In this document: one piece after another, positions 7,576 to 14,818 of the stretch
Numbering within the stretch: the first letter of the stretch is position 1
How the letters are laid out: each line of letters opens with the position of its first letter
Virus record (IMG/VR): IMGVR_UViG_3300042542_001237
Span: 1 to 25,953 of that record
DNA length: 25,953 nt
Direction: 5' to 3' (one strand)
DNA from: a virus
Made by a program: the position numbers and the translations under genes
Notes under the pieces: generated by a model
What the model saw: the letters and a program-made list of their open reading frames with translations, nothing else
Told to the model about the DNA's origin: nothing
Databases searched by the model: none

Positions 7576-8616
7576 TTACTCCCGGATTTGAATCGGCATG
7601 ATGAGATACGTCTGCTCTGTCATGCTAGTCGGCCTCAGCACGACCGGCGTTGTTGCACTATTGGCCGACAGTGTAACAGTCTCCGCTTGGCGCATGGCTT
7701 TAAGGCCATCGAGCAAGTAATGCACATTGAACGCCCAGGTGCCGGTTGCGGTGCATTCGTAAGTGATCAGCTCCTTGCCGTTGTTGGCATCGGCCTCGGC
7801 CGTGATGGCCAGAGCGCCAGCAGCGGCGACTAGTTTGACCACGGAGTTGTGCGCTTCTGCGATCAGCGCGACGCGCTCCAGGCAACGGGTGAAGCGGTGC
7901 CGGTCCAAGGTCATGGAGTGCTCAAAGCTGGCGGGCACCAGCGCTGCTACGTCGGGGTACTTGCCGTCAAGGATGCGGCTGTAGATGGTGATGCCATCAC
8001 CTGCATCGATGACTGCCTGACCGGATGCGGCAGCAATGCCGACGACTCGATCCTGCAACAGCTTCATCGTGCTGGCGGGCATCACCAGGTCAATGCCGTC
8101 TGGCAGCGCTACTGGCACACGCATCAGCCGGTGGCCGTCAGTGGCCTCCATGAACCCGGCTGCCATGTGGATGCCTTGGAGAATCTGCTTGCTGCTGTCG
8201 GTGCTGACGGCTGCCATGCAAGCGCGCACGCCAGCGGTTAGGTCCAGCTCAGCGCTAGGAGCCTCTACAGCGGGCAATGCCGGGTAATCCGCTGCATCCT
8301 GCACGGCAAGCCCGTAGGAGCCACTGGAGGCGCTCACAGCGCCGTCTGAGAGCGTTACAGGCTCGCCGTCGTCCATGCGGCTGACCAAGCCCGCCAGCAG
8401 CCGATACGGCAGCGCCACGGTGCCAGGTGTGTCGATGGCTGCCGGCACGGAGACCGTGATACCAAGTTCCAGGTTGAAGCCGGTCAAGGTCATGGTTGCG
8501 CCATCAGCAGCAATCAGGCAGCAGCTCAGGATCGGGTGGCTGTTGCTGGTACTGATGGCTGGGGCAATGGTGCGCAGCGCATGGCTTAGGTCAGCCTGCG
8601 TGGTGATGAGTTTCAT
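7576..8616 (-). CDS. dnaN: DnaN-like beta sliding clamp
   Basis: This 346-residue protein has a complete three-domain clamp layout. Domain 1 includes HALRTIAPAISTSNSHPILS and a TGFNLELGI strand. Domain 2 includes FMEATDGHRLMRVPV, the well-conserved clamp ATDGHRL motif. Domain 3 ends YLIMPIQIRE, like the YLIMP-R-L end of bacterial beta clamps. The clamp encircles DNA and tethers polymerase and other partners. It is slightly shorter than the usual 366 residues. The gene is coupled to the small gene upstream (ATGA) and sits between the iteron array and the terminase genes, so clamp and packaging genes share one operon. No polymerase or clamp loader is visible, so it must work with host or off-window proteins. 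Confidence 0.92.
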   Translation of the reverse strand: MKLITTQADLSHALRTIAPAISTSNSHPILSCCLIAADGATMTLTGFNLELGITVSVPAAIDTPGTVALPYRLLAGLVSRMDDGEPVTLSDGAVSASSGSYGLAVQDAADYPALPAVEAPSAELDLTAGVRACMAAVSTDSSKQILQGIHMAAGFMEATDGHRLMRVPVALPDGIDLVMPASTMKLLQDRVVGIAAASGQAVIDAGDGITIYSRILDGKYPDVAALVPASFEHSMTLDRHRFTRCLERVALIAEAHNSVVKLVAAAGALAITAEADANNGKELITYECTATGTWAFNVHYLLDGLKAMRQAETVTLSANSATTPVVLRPTSMTEQTYLIMPIQIRE

Positions 8617-8813
8617 GTGGCGGCTTCGGTAAGGATGGAGATGAGCCGGTGGTAATCGGCTTCAAACGAGCTGACCAGTTCAGCCGGGATTGGCTGCTGG
8701 TCATCTTGAGCATTGTCGCGGATGGCAGCGGCATAGGCAAGCGCATGCTCCATGGCGTCATGGAGCCGGTTGATCACGGGTTGCTGCTTGGCTGCGATGT
8801 TGATGAGATCCAT
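8613..8813 (-). CDS. Hypothetical protein upstream of sliding clamp
   Basis: This 66-residue, probably all-helical protein (LHDAMEHALAYAAAIRD and ELVSSFEADYHRLISILTEA) overlaps the clamp start by 4 bases and the RHH gene by about 40 bases. I do not recognise it. Its position between a DNA-binding regulator and the clamp suggests a role in replication or its control, which is inference only. Confidence 0.65.
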   Translation of the reverse strand: MDLINIAAKQQPVINRLHDAMEHALAYAAAIRDNAQDDQQPIPAELVSSFEADYHRLISILTEAAT

Positions 8814-9046
8814 GTAATGACATAAGCGACAAGCTGCTCAACCATGCGGCGTGGGATGTCCCCGCGCACATTGGCTAGCGCGTCGGACACTAGCCGGTGG
8901 TAACGCGCCACGGTAAGGCCACTGTCGCAATTCGACACCAACGCCCTGCTGCGGATCAACTCAGCGCGGCTGACACCTGCCATAGCCGCTTGGTGGTCGA
9001 GCGCCATGAGGTCTGCAGGCTCAAAACGGACTTTAACTTCTTTCAT
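8774..9046 (-). CDS. Ribbon-helix-helix DNA-binding protein beside the iteron array
   Basis: This is a 90-residue protein. Residues 1-35 fit the RHH (CopG/Arc/MetJ) fold: a beta strand KEVKVRFEP, helix ADLMALDHQAAMAG, turn, then helix SRAELIRSRAL. The remainder (about 36-90) is helical and could mediate dimerisation or partner contact. One exact iteron (9052-9062) sits immediately upstream of the ATG at 9046, so this protein may bind the iterons and repress itself; that is inference. It leads the clamp-terminase operon. Confidence 0.75.
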   Translation of the reverse strand: MKEVKVRFEPADLMALDHQAAMAGVSRAELIRSRALVSNCDSGLTVARYHRLVSDALANVRGDIPRRMVEQLVAYVITWISSTSQPSSNP

Positions 9047-9051
9047 TTGGT

Positions 9052-9412
9052 GGCGGACGCAAGGAATGCAGCGTAGGACAGGGATCTCAGGTATGGCGGA
9101 CGCAAGTGAGCCATGAGCGGACGCAAAAAACCTAGTCGTAGCAAGGAAGGACGCAAAATCGGGTTTTTCCCTTACCCCCCCCTATACGTTCTACACCTTC
9201 CCCCCTCCCCGTTTTTCTATACACGATATTTATCCCCTATTTGCGTCCGCCAAGGTAAAAAGATAGATAGAGACAGGGTTTTTGCGTCCGCCATTTGCGT
9301 CCGCCTAGCGTCCGCCGTGACGCAAGTTGCGTCCGCCAACCGTCTCACCATGCGTCCATCCTGAGACCCTCGATAAGACGGTCACGGGATTTGCCGCCCC
9401 TGGCGGACGCAA
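9052..9412. repeat. Iteron array in two opposed clusters, candidate replication origin
   Basis: The 11-mer GGCGGACGCAA or its complement occurs exactly seven times. Forward copies are at 9052, 9095 and 9402. Reverse copies start at 9241, 9282, 9295 and 9327. Variants with one change lie at 9116 (forward) and 9306 (reverse), and one with two changes at 9146 (forward). The left cluster is all forward and the right cluster all reverse, apart from the 9402 copy inside the primase C-terminus. Start-to-start steps within clusters are 43, 21, 30 and 41, 13, 11, 21 bases, mostly near whole helical turns. The array lies between primase-helicase and clamp genes, which is typical of iteron origins. The binding protein is unknown. 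Confidence 0.85.
9157..9240. other. Pyrimidine-rich, partly AT-rich core between iteron clusters
   Basis: This non-coding stretch lies between the forward and reverse iteron clusters. The plus strand is strongly pyrimidine-biased, with runs of eight C (9175-9182), six C (9200-9205) and four C (9207-9210), then an AT-rich patch (ATACACGATATTTAT). In an origin this would be the likely unwinding element, and its G-rich complement could adopt a quadruplex. No gene with good coding character lies here. Confidence 0.55.
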
Positions 9413-11714
9413 GTTTTGGAAAGATCTGCCGCAGTGCTGGCACCAGCAGCCGTGGTGCCTTGACCGTCCGGTCTGTCGGTGGGTCCATGAGCCAGCGGTC
9501 ATTCTTATCTAGGTAGCCCTCATCTCTGTACCAGGTTTGCAGTGCTTCCCAGACCTTCTTTACGGATACTGTTGCACCTTCCTCATGGTGCAATCCAATG
9601 GCATCGCAGAACTCCCACAGATGACAACTTGCACGCCTGACATCCTCCATGGCCTGCCGACCTGAGCTATAGTCGATGCCGTATTCGATCGACAGCGACA
9701 AGCCCTCAAGCAACCAATTGAGAAACGCTGGGCATATCTGTTGCTGGATGAAGTCGGGGTCATCCTTTAGACGTGGATCGGCTTGGATGTGGCTTGATTC
9801 TGTAGGCGTTGCCATGAACGTCTTACGGAACCTGAACACATGGAACCGGGTCTCAATGGCCACCTGATCACCAGACAGCGACGGGTCTTTGTTCAGGTTA
9901 AACACGAACAACGACGACGGCACAAACTGCGACTCCTGCACACCTTTCAGCTCGTAAGATAGTTCCTCGCCGCTAATTGCAGCCTTAAGTGACTGCAGGT
10001 TGTCGATATGCACAAACTGACTATTTTCGCTGGACCAATTGACTGAGGCACCACGCAGCGGGGCAATGGGAAACTTGCGGCCTTGGTCGTACTGGCGAAA
10101 GTCGGCCAGAGAGCAGGACGTGAAATTGCGGCTGCCGAGGGTGTCGCGCAGGGCAGTGCGGATAGTGTCTTTGCCGTTGCTGCCCTCACCAATCATGAGC
10201 ACTGCCCGTGGCCTGCCGCGTGTGGCTCGGTATTTGGTCAGGTCAAGGCCGCTGCCAAGGATGCGCTGCAGCGTGTCACGGTCACCGGGCTCCACAGCTT
10301 CCAACAAGCGCCATAAGTGCTGCGGGTTTGCCTCGGGGTTGTAGGCGTAGGCGGTGACGTAGGTGAAGGCGGTGTCTGGGTCGTGTGGCGTAAAGGCGTA
10401 ATTGAGTTTGCGGCCTGCCCATGACCACGACACCACGCCATTGGCGCAGTTGATCGCATTGGCCGGGTTGACCGGCACAGGGTCCAGCAACCGCCGCATC
10501 CATGCGAGGGCTTCATCGACGTATTTAGGGCGCTTCCACGGGTAGCAACGCTCGCCGGTGTTGCCATTGACAACGTGCATCTGCGACAGCAGCGCAGCAA
10601 TGCTGGGCGCTAGCTCCTCGTCGGTAATCGGCTTGTAATGGGTGCCACACCAGCAATGGAGTACACCATCAACACAGATCCATCGTGGCGACTGGGCTTG
10701 GAACACATGCCGCACTACCAGGTCGAGCCATTCGGTGTCGGTTTTGTTGTAGAGCTGCAGGTTGATCACCTCAGGCTCTACTGCTGTGGTCTCACGGCTG
10801 CGCCTGCTGCGTGGTGCTGGCGTGGATGGCTTCCAGCCGTGATGCCGCGCCCAGTACCAGAACGTGCCAGCACTGATCTGATTACCGCCGGAGCTGGCGA
10901 TCTGCTGCAGACCATGCCACTCAGGGCTGTGCTGCTGCATCAGGGCAATGGCCTGGTCGGCGTCACCGCAGGCTTTGATCAGCCCCCAGAAGATATTGCG
11001 GTAGATGTGGTAGGTGCCGGTACCGGGCTGGCGCTGCGGGATAAAGGCAAGTGCCTCGCGCACCTCGTCAATGCTGCGCTCGATCGGTTCGGCGTAGGAC
11101 TGAGCCGGTCGCTCGTGCTGGTAGTAGGTCTCTGATGGGAGTGCAGCCTCAATGTCAGCCACGCTGTAGCGGTGCCCTGCATGGGATACCATCTGGCACA
11201 TCTCACCCAGCTCACCATCGGCACCGGCGTGGAAGGTGCCTGGCAGACGCATGACACGAGCTGGATTCTTGATGCTGCGGTCAGCATCGGCGTAGTCGAG
11301 CAGCCGGGTCTGCAGCAGACGCCAGTGCTCAATGGTGATCGGCTCGGACAGGACCCAGTAGTTGTGGATCGACTTTCCGCCGGTTGACACCTGCATGGTC
11401 GGCTCGGGCAGCCGCAGTTCTTGCCATGCGGTGAGTTGCCAGTCGGTTGGGCGGTCGTCCCATTCGCAGAAAAACGCACGGCAGGTCGTGATGTCAGCGT
11501 CCTTGTCGCCGCCATCGTTGATGACGACGTAAACGCCGCGGCCTTCGCGCTGCCACTCGTTGATACGGATGCGTGAGAACCCGCCTTTGCGGCCTGCATC
11601 GCCTGCTTTTTTGGGATTTTCAGCGTGGTAGAACGCCCGCAGCCGGATCTCACCAGCAGGTTTGCCCAGTGCATGGACAAACTGCCTGCCAAGGTCAAAG
11701 TCAATGTCCTTCAT
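9345..11714 (-). CDS. Primase-polymerase / D5-type SF3 helicase fusion
   Basis: This 789-residue replication protein has two parts. The N-terminal part looks like an archaeo-eukaryotic primase: acidic motif FFCEWDD (81-87), STGGKSIH (110-117) and NPARVMRLPGT (150-160). A PriCT-like helical linker follows (about 210-295). The C-terminal half is a D5/P4-type SF3 helicase with Walker A GEGSNGKDT (509-517), a downstream WSSENSQ segment (560-566) and a FVFNLNKDP segment (603-611). Such proteins prime and unwind at phage and plasmid origins. The 3' end contains an iteron, and the array lies directly downstream. It starts at an ATG overlapping the stop of the small RHH gene. Confidence 0.9.
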   Translation of the reverse strand: MKDIDFDLGRQFVHALGKPAGEIRLRAFYHAENPKKAGDAGRKGGFSRIRINEWQREGRGVYVVINDGGDKDADITTCRAFFCEWDDRPTDWQLTAWQELRLPEPTMQVSTGGKSIHNYWVLSEPITIEHWRLLQTRLLDYADADRSIKNPARVMRLPGTFHAGADGELGEMCQMVSHAGHRYSVADIEAALPSETYYQHERPAQSYAEPIERSIDEVREALAFIPQRQPGTGTYHIYRNIFWGLIKACGDADQAIALMQQHSPEWHGLQQIASSGGNQISAGTFWYWARHHGWKPSTPAPRSRRSRETTAVEPEVINLQLYNKTDTEWLDLVVRHVFQAQSPRWICVDGVLHCWCGTHYKPITDEELAPSIAALLSQMHVVNGNTGERCYPWKRPKYVDEALAWMRRLLDPVPVNPANAINCANGVVSWSWAGRKLNYAFTPHDPDTAFTYVTAYAYNPEANPQHLWRLLEAVEPGDRDTLQRILGSGLDLTKYRATRGRPRAVLMIGEGSNGKDTIRTALRDTLGSRNFTSCSLADFRQYDQGRKFPIAPLRGASVNWSSENSQFVHIDNLQSLKAAISGEELSYELKGVQESQFVPSSLFVFNLNKDPSLSGDQVAIETRFHVFRFRKTFMATPTESSHIQADPRLKDDPDFIQQQICPAFLNWLLEGLSLSIEYGIDYSSGRQAMEDVRRASCHLWEFCDAIGLHHEEGATVSVKKVWEALQTWYRDEGYLDKNDRWLMDPPTDRTVKAPRLLVPALRQIFPKLASARGGKSRDRLIEGLRMDAW

Positions 11715-11884
11715 GGCTCACGACGCCCGGTTGCCGGCAGCAGGCCGCGGCTATGCAGCTCCATGGACTGCTGCAGCAGCAGCCTGATGGCTGTGCCACG
11801 GGACATGCGGTCACCGCGCCAGGCATCCAGCCATTGCAACTGGTCTTGGCTGAGGCGCACTGGTGTTGGATGGGCTAATCGCAT
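11711..11884 (-). CDS. Short ribbon-helix-helix regulator coupled to primase
   Basis: This 57-residue protein has strand TPVRLSQ, helix DQLQWLDAWRGD, turn, then helix SRGTAIRLLLQQSMEL, a textbook RHH domain with little else. Its TGA overlaps the primase ATG (ATGA), so both are made from one transcript. RHH proteins of this size usually repress their own promoter; a palindrome lies 12 bases upstream of its start. It probably controls the primase and perhaps the divergent plus-strand operon (inference). Confidence 0.75.
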   Translation of the reverse strand: MRLAHPTPVRLSQDQLQWLDAWRGDRMSRGTAIRLLLQQSMELHSRGLLPATGRREP

Positions 11885-11895
11885 CTGCGGCGGCT

Positions 11896-11909
11896 GTGTG
11901 CTTGCACAC
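11896..11909. promoter_or_regulatory. Palindromic operator candidate between divergent operons
   Basis: GTGTGC-TT-GCACAC is a perfect 6-base inverted repeat with a 2-base centre. A second, looser one (GTAGC, 7 bases, GCTAC) lies at 11911-11927. Both sit between the RHH-primase start (11884, minus) and the HNH start (11956, plus). The palindrome covers the expected transcription start of the minus-strand promoter candidate, as an autoregulatory operator would. Confidence 0.5.
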
Positions 11910-11935
11910 TGTAGCCGTGGCTGCTACGCTTGCAA
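11908..11935 (-). promoter_or_regulatory. Sigma-70-type promoter candidate for RHH-primase
   Basis: On the minus strand TTGCAA (11930-11935) and TACAGT (11908-11913) are separated by 16 bases. Each matches 4 of 6 consensus positions. The expected start point, near 11900, lies about 16 bases before the RHH ATG and inside the palindrome at 11896-11909. The call is weak on sequence alone but supported by position. Confidence 0.4.
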
Positions 11936-11955
11936 GGCCACATGCCAACGGGAGC

Positions 11956-12360
11956 ATGGATCAAGACCACGGATCAATGGTGTGCCGAAAATGCGGTAGC
12001 ACCAGCATTGAAGTTTGGGAAACGCCTGAGCTGACCCATTACGGCAAGTTCATTTGCGTTGATTGCGATTGTTTTAATGGTTGGGCGCCAAAACCACAGG
12101 AAAACAAACACGATCGACCAAAACGTAACAAAAAATTGCATGACAAATTCGGCAAAGGATTTTGCCAGATGTGCTTGCGAGAGCCGGACAAAGCAGGATC
12201 ACTACCTAATGAGTCAGTGCTGGAAGCTCATCACGTCATTTCTTTGAAAGAAGGCGGCAGTGATGAGCCCGAAAATCTTTGGACTGTTTGCACTGATTGC
12301 CACAAGCTGATTCATGCTCGCAGGCTTGAATTGAGCAAATACCTCTTTGAGGGTGAATGA
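11956..12360 (+). CDS. HNH endonuclease with N-terminal zinc ribbon
   Basis: This 134-residue protein has an N-terminal zinc ribbon with CRKC and CVDC pairs, a basic linker (KHDRPKRNKKLHDK), then an HNH nuclease core: CQMC, EAHHVISLKEGG, ENLWTVCTDCHKLIH. Both metal-binding pairs and the catalytic His residues are present. HNH proteins nick or cut DNA and may act in packaging, homing or exclusion. I chose the ATG at 11956; a start at 11977 (MVCRKCGS) is also plausible, and neither has a well-spaced ribosome-binding site. The gene is visibly more AT-rich than its neighbours, which suggests recent transfer. It is the first gene of the plus-strand operon. Confidence 0.8.
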   Translation: MDQDHGSMVCRKCGSTSIEVWETPELTHYGKFICVDCDCFNGWAPKPQENKHDRPKRNKKLHDKFGKGFCQMCLREPDKAGSLPNESVLEAHHVISLKEGGSDEPENLWTVCTDCHKLIHARRLELSKYLFEGE

Positions 12361-12563
12361 CTGTTATGGACCCAACAACTGCATTTGATCATCGGCTACA
12401 GCACGTCCCTTATGAATGGAAAAGCCCAATTTCCGAGGTCGTAGACACGTTTGAAACAGTACAAATTGGGCTTAAAAGCATCGGCATTGAAGATCCTTTT
12501 GTGTTGATTGAAGCCGTAAGGCTTGTTTTTGATCGCTATGACAAAGCAAACCCTGAAGAATGA
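12357..12563 (+). CDS. Hypothetical protein between HNH and helicase-methylase
   Basis: This 68-residue protein contains HVPYEWKSPISEVVDTFETVQ and a C-terminal helix IEAVRLVFDRYDKANPEE. A GAGG sequence lies 5 bases before the ATG. Both ends overlap neighbours in ATGA style, so it is tightly coupled. It is AT-rich like the HNH gene, and the two may have arrived together. I do not recognise a family; HNH nucleases are often paired with small partner or immunity proteins, but nothing in the sequence proves that here. Confidence 0.65.
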   Translation: MTVMDPTTAFDHRLQHVPYEWKSPISEVVDTFETVQIGLKSIGIEDPFVLIEAVRLVFDRYDKANPEE

Positions 12564-14818
12564 CCTACTCCGACTTTCTAGCTTCCAAATCCACCGCTTG
12601 CCCTGCTGCTGGCTTTGATCCGCAGCAGTTCACCGCGCCACTGTTCCCGTTTCAGCGGGACATCGTCACCATGGCCTGCCGTGTTGGCAGGTTCTGCATC
12701 TGGGCCGACTGCGGCATGGGTAAAACCGCCATGCAGCTTGATTGGGCGCATCAGGTGCATCAGCACACTGGCGGCAACGTGCTGGTGCTGGCACCACTAG
12801 CAGTGGCACACCAGACCGTCCGCGAGGGTGCCAAGTTTGGCATCCCGTGCGCGTTCGCTGCAACCCAGTCCGACGTGCAACCCGGCATCACAGTCACCAA
12901 CTACGAGAAACTGAGCCACTTCGACCCGCCCAGCTTCGCTGGCGTGGTGCTCGACGAGAGCAGCATCCTCAAGGCGTACACCGGCAAGATCCGCAACCAG
13001 ATCATCGAGTCGTTCGCGCAGACACCGTTCCGGCTGGCCTGCTCAGCCACCCCGGCGCCCAACGATCACATGGAGCTTGGCAACCATGCCGAGTTCATCG
13101 GTGTGATGACCAGGACCGAGATGCTGGCCATGTTCTTCGTCCATGACGGCGGCGACACCAGCAAGTGGCGGCTCAAGGGTCACGCTCAGTCCAAGTTCTG
13201 GGAGTGGGTCTGCAGCTGGGCTGTCACCATCCGCAAGCCATCGGACCTGGGCTACGACGACGGCAGCTTCATCCTGCCTGACCTGCAGATCAATGACTGC
13301 ACGGTTGAGACACCACGCGAGGCCATGGCCGACGATGCCGGCCAGATGGCGCTGTTCGCCATGGAAGCCCGGACCCTCAGCGATCAGCGGCACGTCCGCA
13401 AGGCATCACTGCAGATGCGCGTTGATGCAGCCGCTGCCCTGGCCAACAACAGCACCGAGCAATGGCTGATCTGGTGTGATCTTAATGACGAGTCCAAAGC
13501 GCTTACCACTGCCATCGATGGCGCGGTCGAGGTGTCAGGCAGCGACAGTGATGACCACAAGCGCCGTGCCGCGATCGACTTTCAAGATGGCAAAATCCGA
13601 GTGCTGGTCAGCAAGCCCAGCATTTTCGGCTTTGGTCTCAACTTTCAGGGCTGCCACAACGTCGCCTTTGTTGGTCTGTCGCACAGCTACGAGGCGTTCT
13701 ATCAAGCGATCCGCCGGTGCTGGCGATTCGGGCAGCAGCACCCGGTCAACGCGCACATCATCTACGACGTGGCCGAGGGCCGCGTGATCGAGAACATCCG
13801 CCGCAAGGAAGCGGACAGCATCGCAATGGCTGAGTCAATGGTCACCATCATGAAGCAAACCACCATGGAACAACTCAAGAAGATCCAGCGCCAGGTTGCG
13901 CCACACATCACTGAGCACAAGACCGGCGACAACTGGGACCTGTACATGGGCGATTGCGTTGAGAGCATCAAGCAGCTCGACTCAGACAGCATCCACTACA
14001 GCATCTTCAGCCCGCCGTTTGCGTCGCTGTACACCTACTCCAACAGCGACCGCGACATGGGCAACAGCCGCAACGACCAGGAGTTCTTCGATCACTTCGT
14101 CTACCTGGCCAAAGAGCTGCATCGCGTGCTGATGCCTGGCCGATTGATCAGCTTCCACTGCATGAATCTGCCCAGCAGCAAAGAGCGCGACGGCTTCATC
14201 GGCGTCAAGGACTTCCGCGGCGACATGCTGCGCATCTTCCAGGCTGCTGGTTTTGTGTTTCATTCAGAGGTTTGCATCTGGAAGGACCCCGTCACTGCCA
14301 TGCAGCGCACCAAGGCGATCGGCCTGCTGCACAAGCAGATCCGCAAGGACTCAGCCCTGAGCCGTCAAGGCATCCCTGACTATCTGGTCACGGTGCGCAA
14401 GCTGGGCGACAACCCAGAGCCATGCGCAGGGCCGTTTACTGAGTTTGCTGGCGAGAACCCACCAGCCAAGAGCGGCGACGCCATCAAGGACAGCATCAAC
14501 ATCTGGCAGCGCTACGCCAGTCCGGTGTGGATGGACATCAACCCGTCCGACACCCTGCAATACCGCAGCGCCCGCGCCAACGACGACGAGCGGCACATCT
14601 GCCCGCTGCAGCTCGAGGTGATCCGTCGTGGCCTGCAGCTGTGGAGCAACCCAGGTGATCTGGTGCTCAGCCCGTTCGCTGGCATCGGCAGCGAGGGCTA
14701 CGTCAGCCTGCAGATGGGTCGCCGGTTCGTTGGCTTCGAGCTGAAGCACAGCTACTTCAACTGCGCTGTCAAGAACCTGCAGGCCGTCGAGTCGCACAAG
14801 CAGGGGGTGCTGGTGTGA
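12560..14818 (+). CDS. SNF2-type helicase / DNA methyltransferase fusion
   Basis: This 752-residue protein joins two enzymes. Residues 1-440 are an SF2 SNF2-like ATPase: Walker A ADCGMGKT (49-56), DEAH-box variant DESS (132-135), SATPAPND (162-169), GFGLNFQGC (357-365) and QAIRRCWRFGQ (382-392). Residues 455-745 are a beta-class amino-methyltransferase: catalytic SPPF (484-487) first, a target-recognition region (about 490-690), then the AdoMet motif LSPFAGIGSEG (703-713). SPPF rather than DPPY hints at N4-cytosine, though N6-adenine is not excluded. Similar fusions are known from phages. It may modify phage DNA while translocating. It is coupled to the next helicase gene (GTGTGA overlap). 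Confidence 0.9.
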   Translation: MTYSDFLASKSTACPAAGFDPQQFTAPLFPFQRDIVTMACRVGRFCIWADCGMGKTAMQLDWAHQVHQHTGGNVLVLAPLAVAHQTVREGAKFGIPCAFAATQSDVQPGITVTNYEKLSHFDPPSFAGVVLDESSILKAYTGKIRNQIIESFAQTPFRLACSATPAPNDHMELGNHAEFIGVMTRTEMLAMFFVHDGGDTSKWRLKGHAQSKFWEWVCSWAVTIRKPSDLGYDDGSFILPDLQINDCTVETPREAMADDAGQMALFAMEARTLSDQRHVRKASLQMRVDAAAALANNSTEQWLIWCDLNDESKALTTAIDGAVEVSGSDSDDHKRRAAIDFQDGKIRVLVSKPSIFGFGLNFQGCHNVAFVGLSHSYEAFYQAIRRCWRFGQQHPVNAHIIYDVAEGRVIENIRRKEADSIAMAESMVTIMKQTTMEQLKKIQRQVAPHITEHKTGDNWDLYMGDCVESIKQLDSDSIHYSIFSPPFASLYTYSNSDRDMGNSRNDQEFFDHFVYLAKELHRVLMPGRLISFHCMNLPSSKERDGFIGVKDFRGDMLRIFQAAGFVFHSEVCIWKDPVTAMQRTKAIGLLHKQIRKDSALSRQGIPDYLVTVRKLGDNPEPCAGPFTEFAGENPPAKSGDAIKDSINIWQRYASPVWMDINPSDTLQYRSARANDDERHICPLQLEVIRRGLQLWSNPGDLVLSPFAGIGSEGYVSLQMGRRFVGFELKHSYFNCAVKNLQAVESHKQGVLV

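Noticed and set aside
14351-14797. 148-residue minus-strand frame under the helicase-methylase gene
   Set aside because: It lies fully inside the methylase domain with its motifs on the plus strand; the minus frame is a composition artefact without recognisable features.
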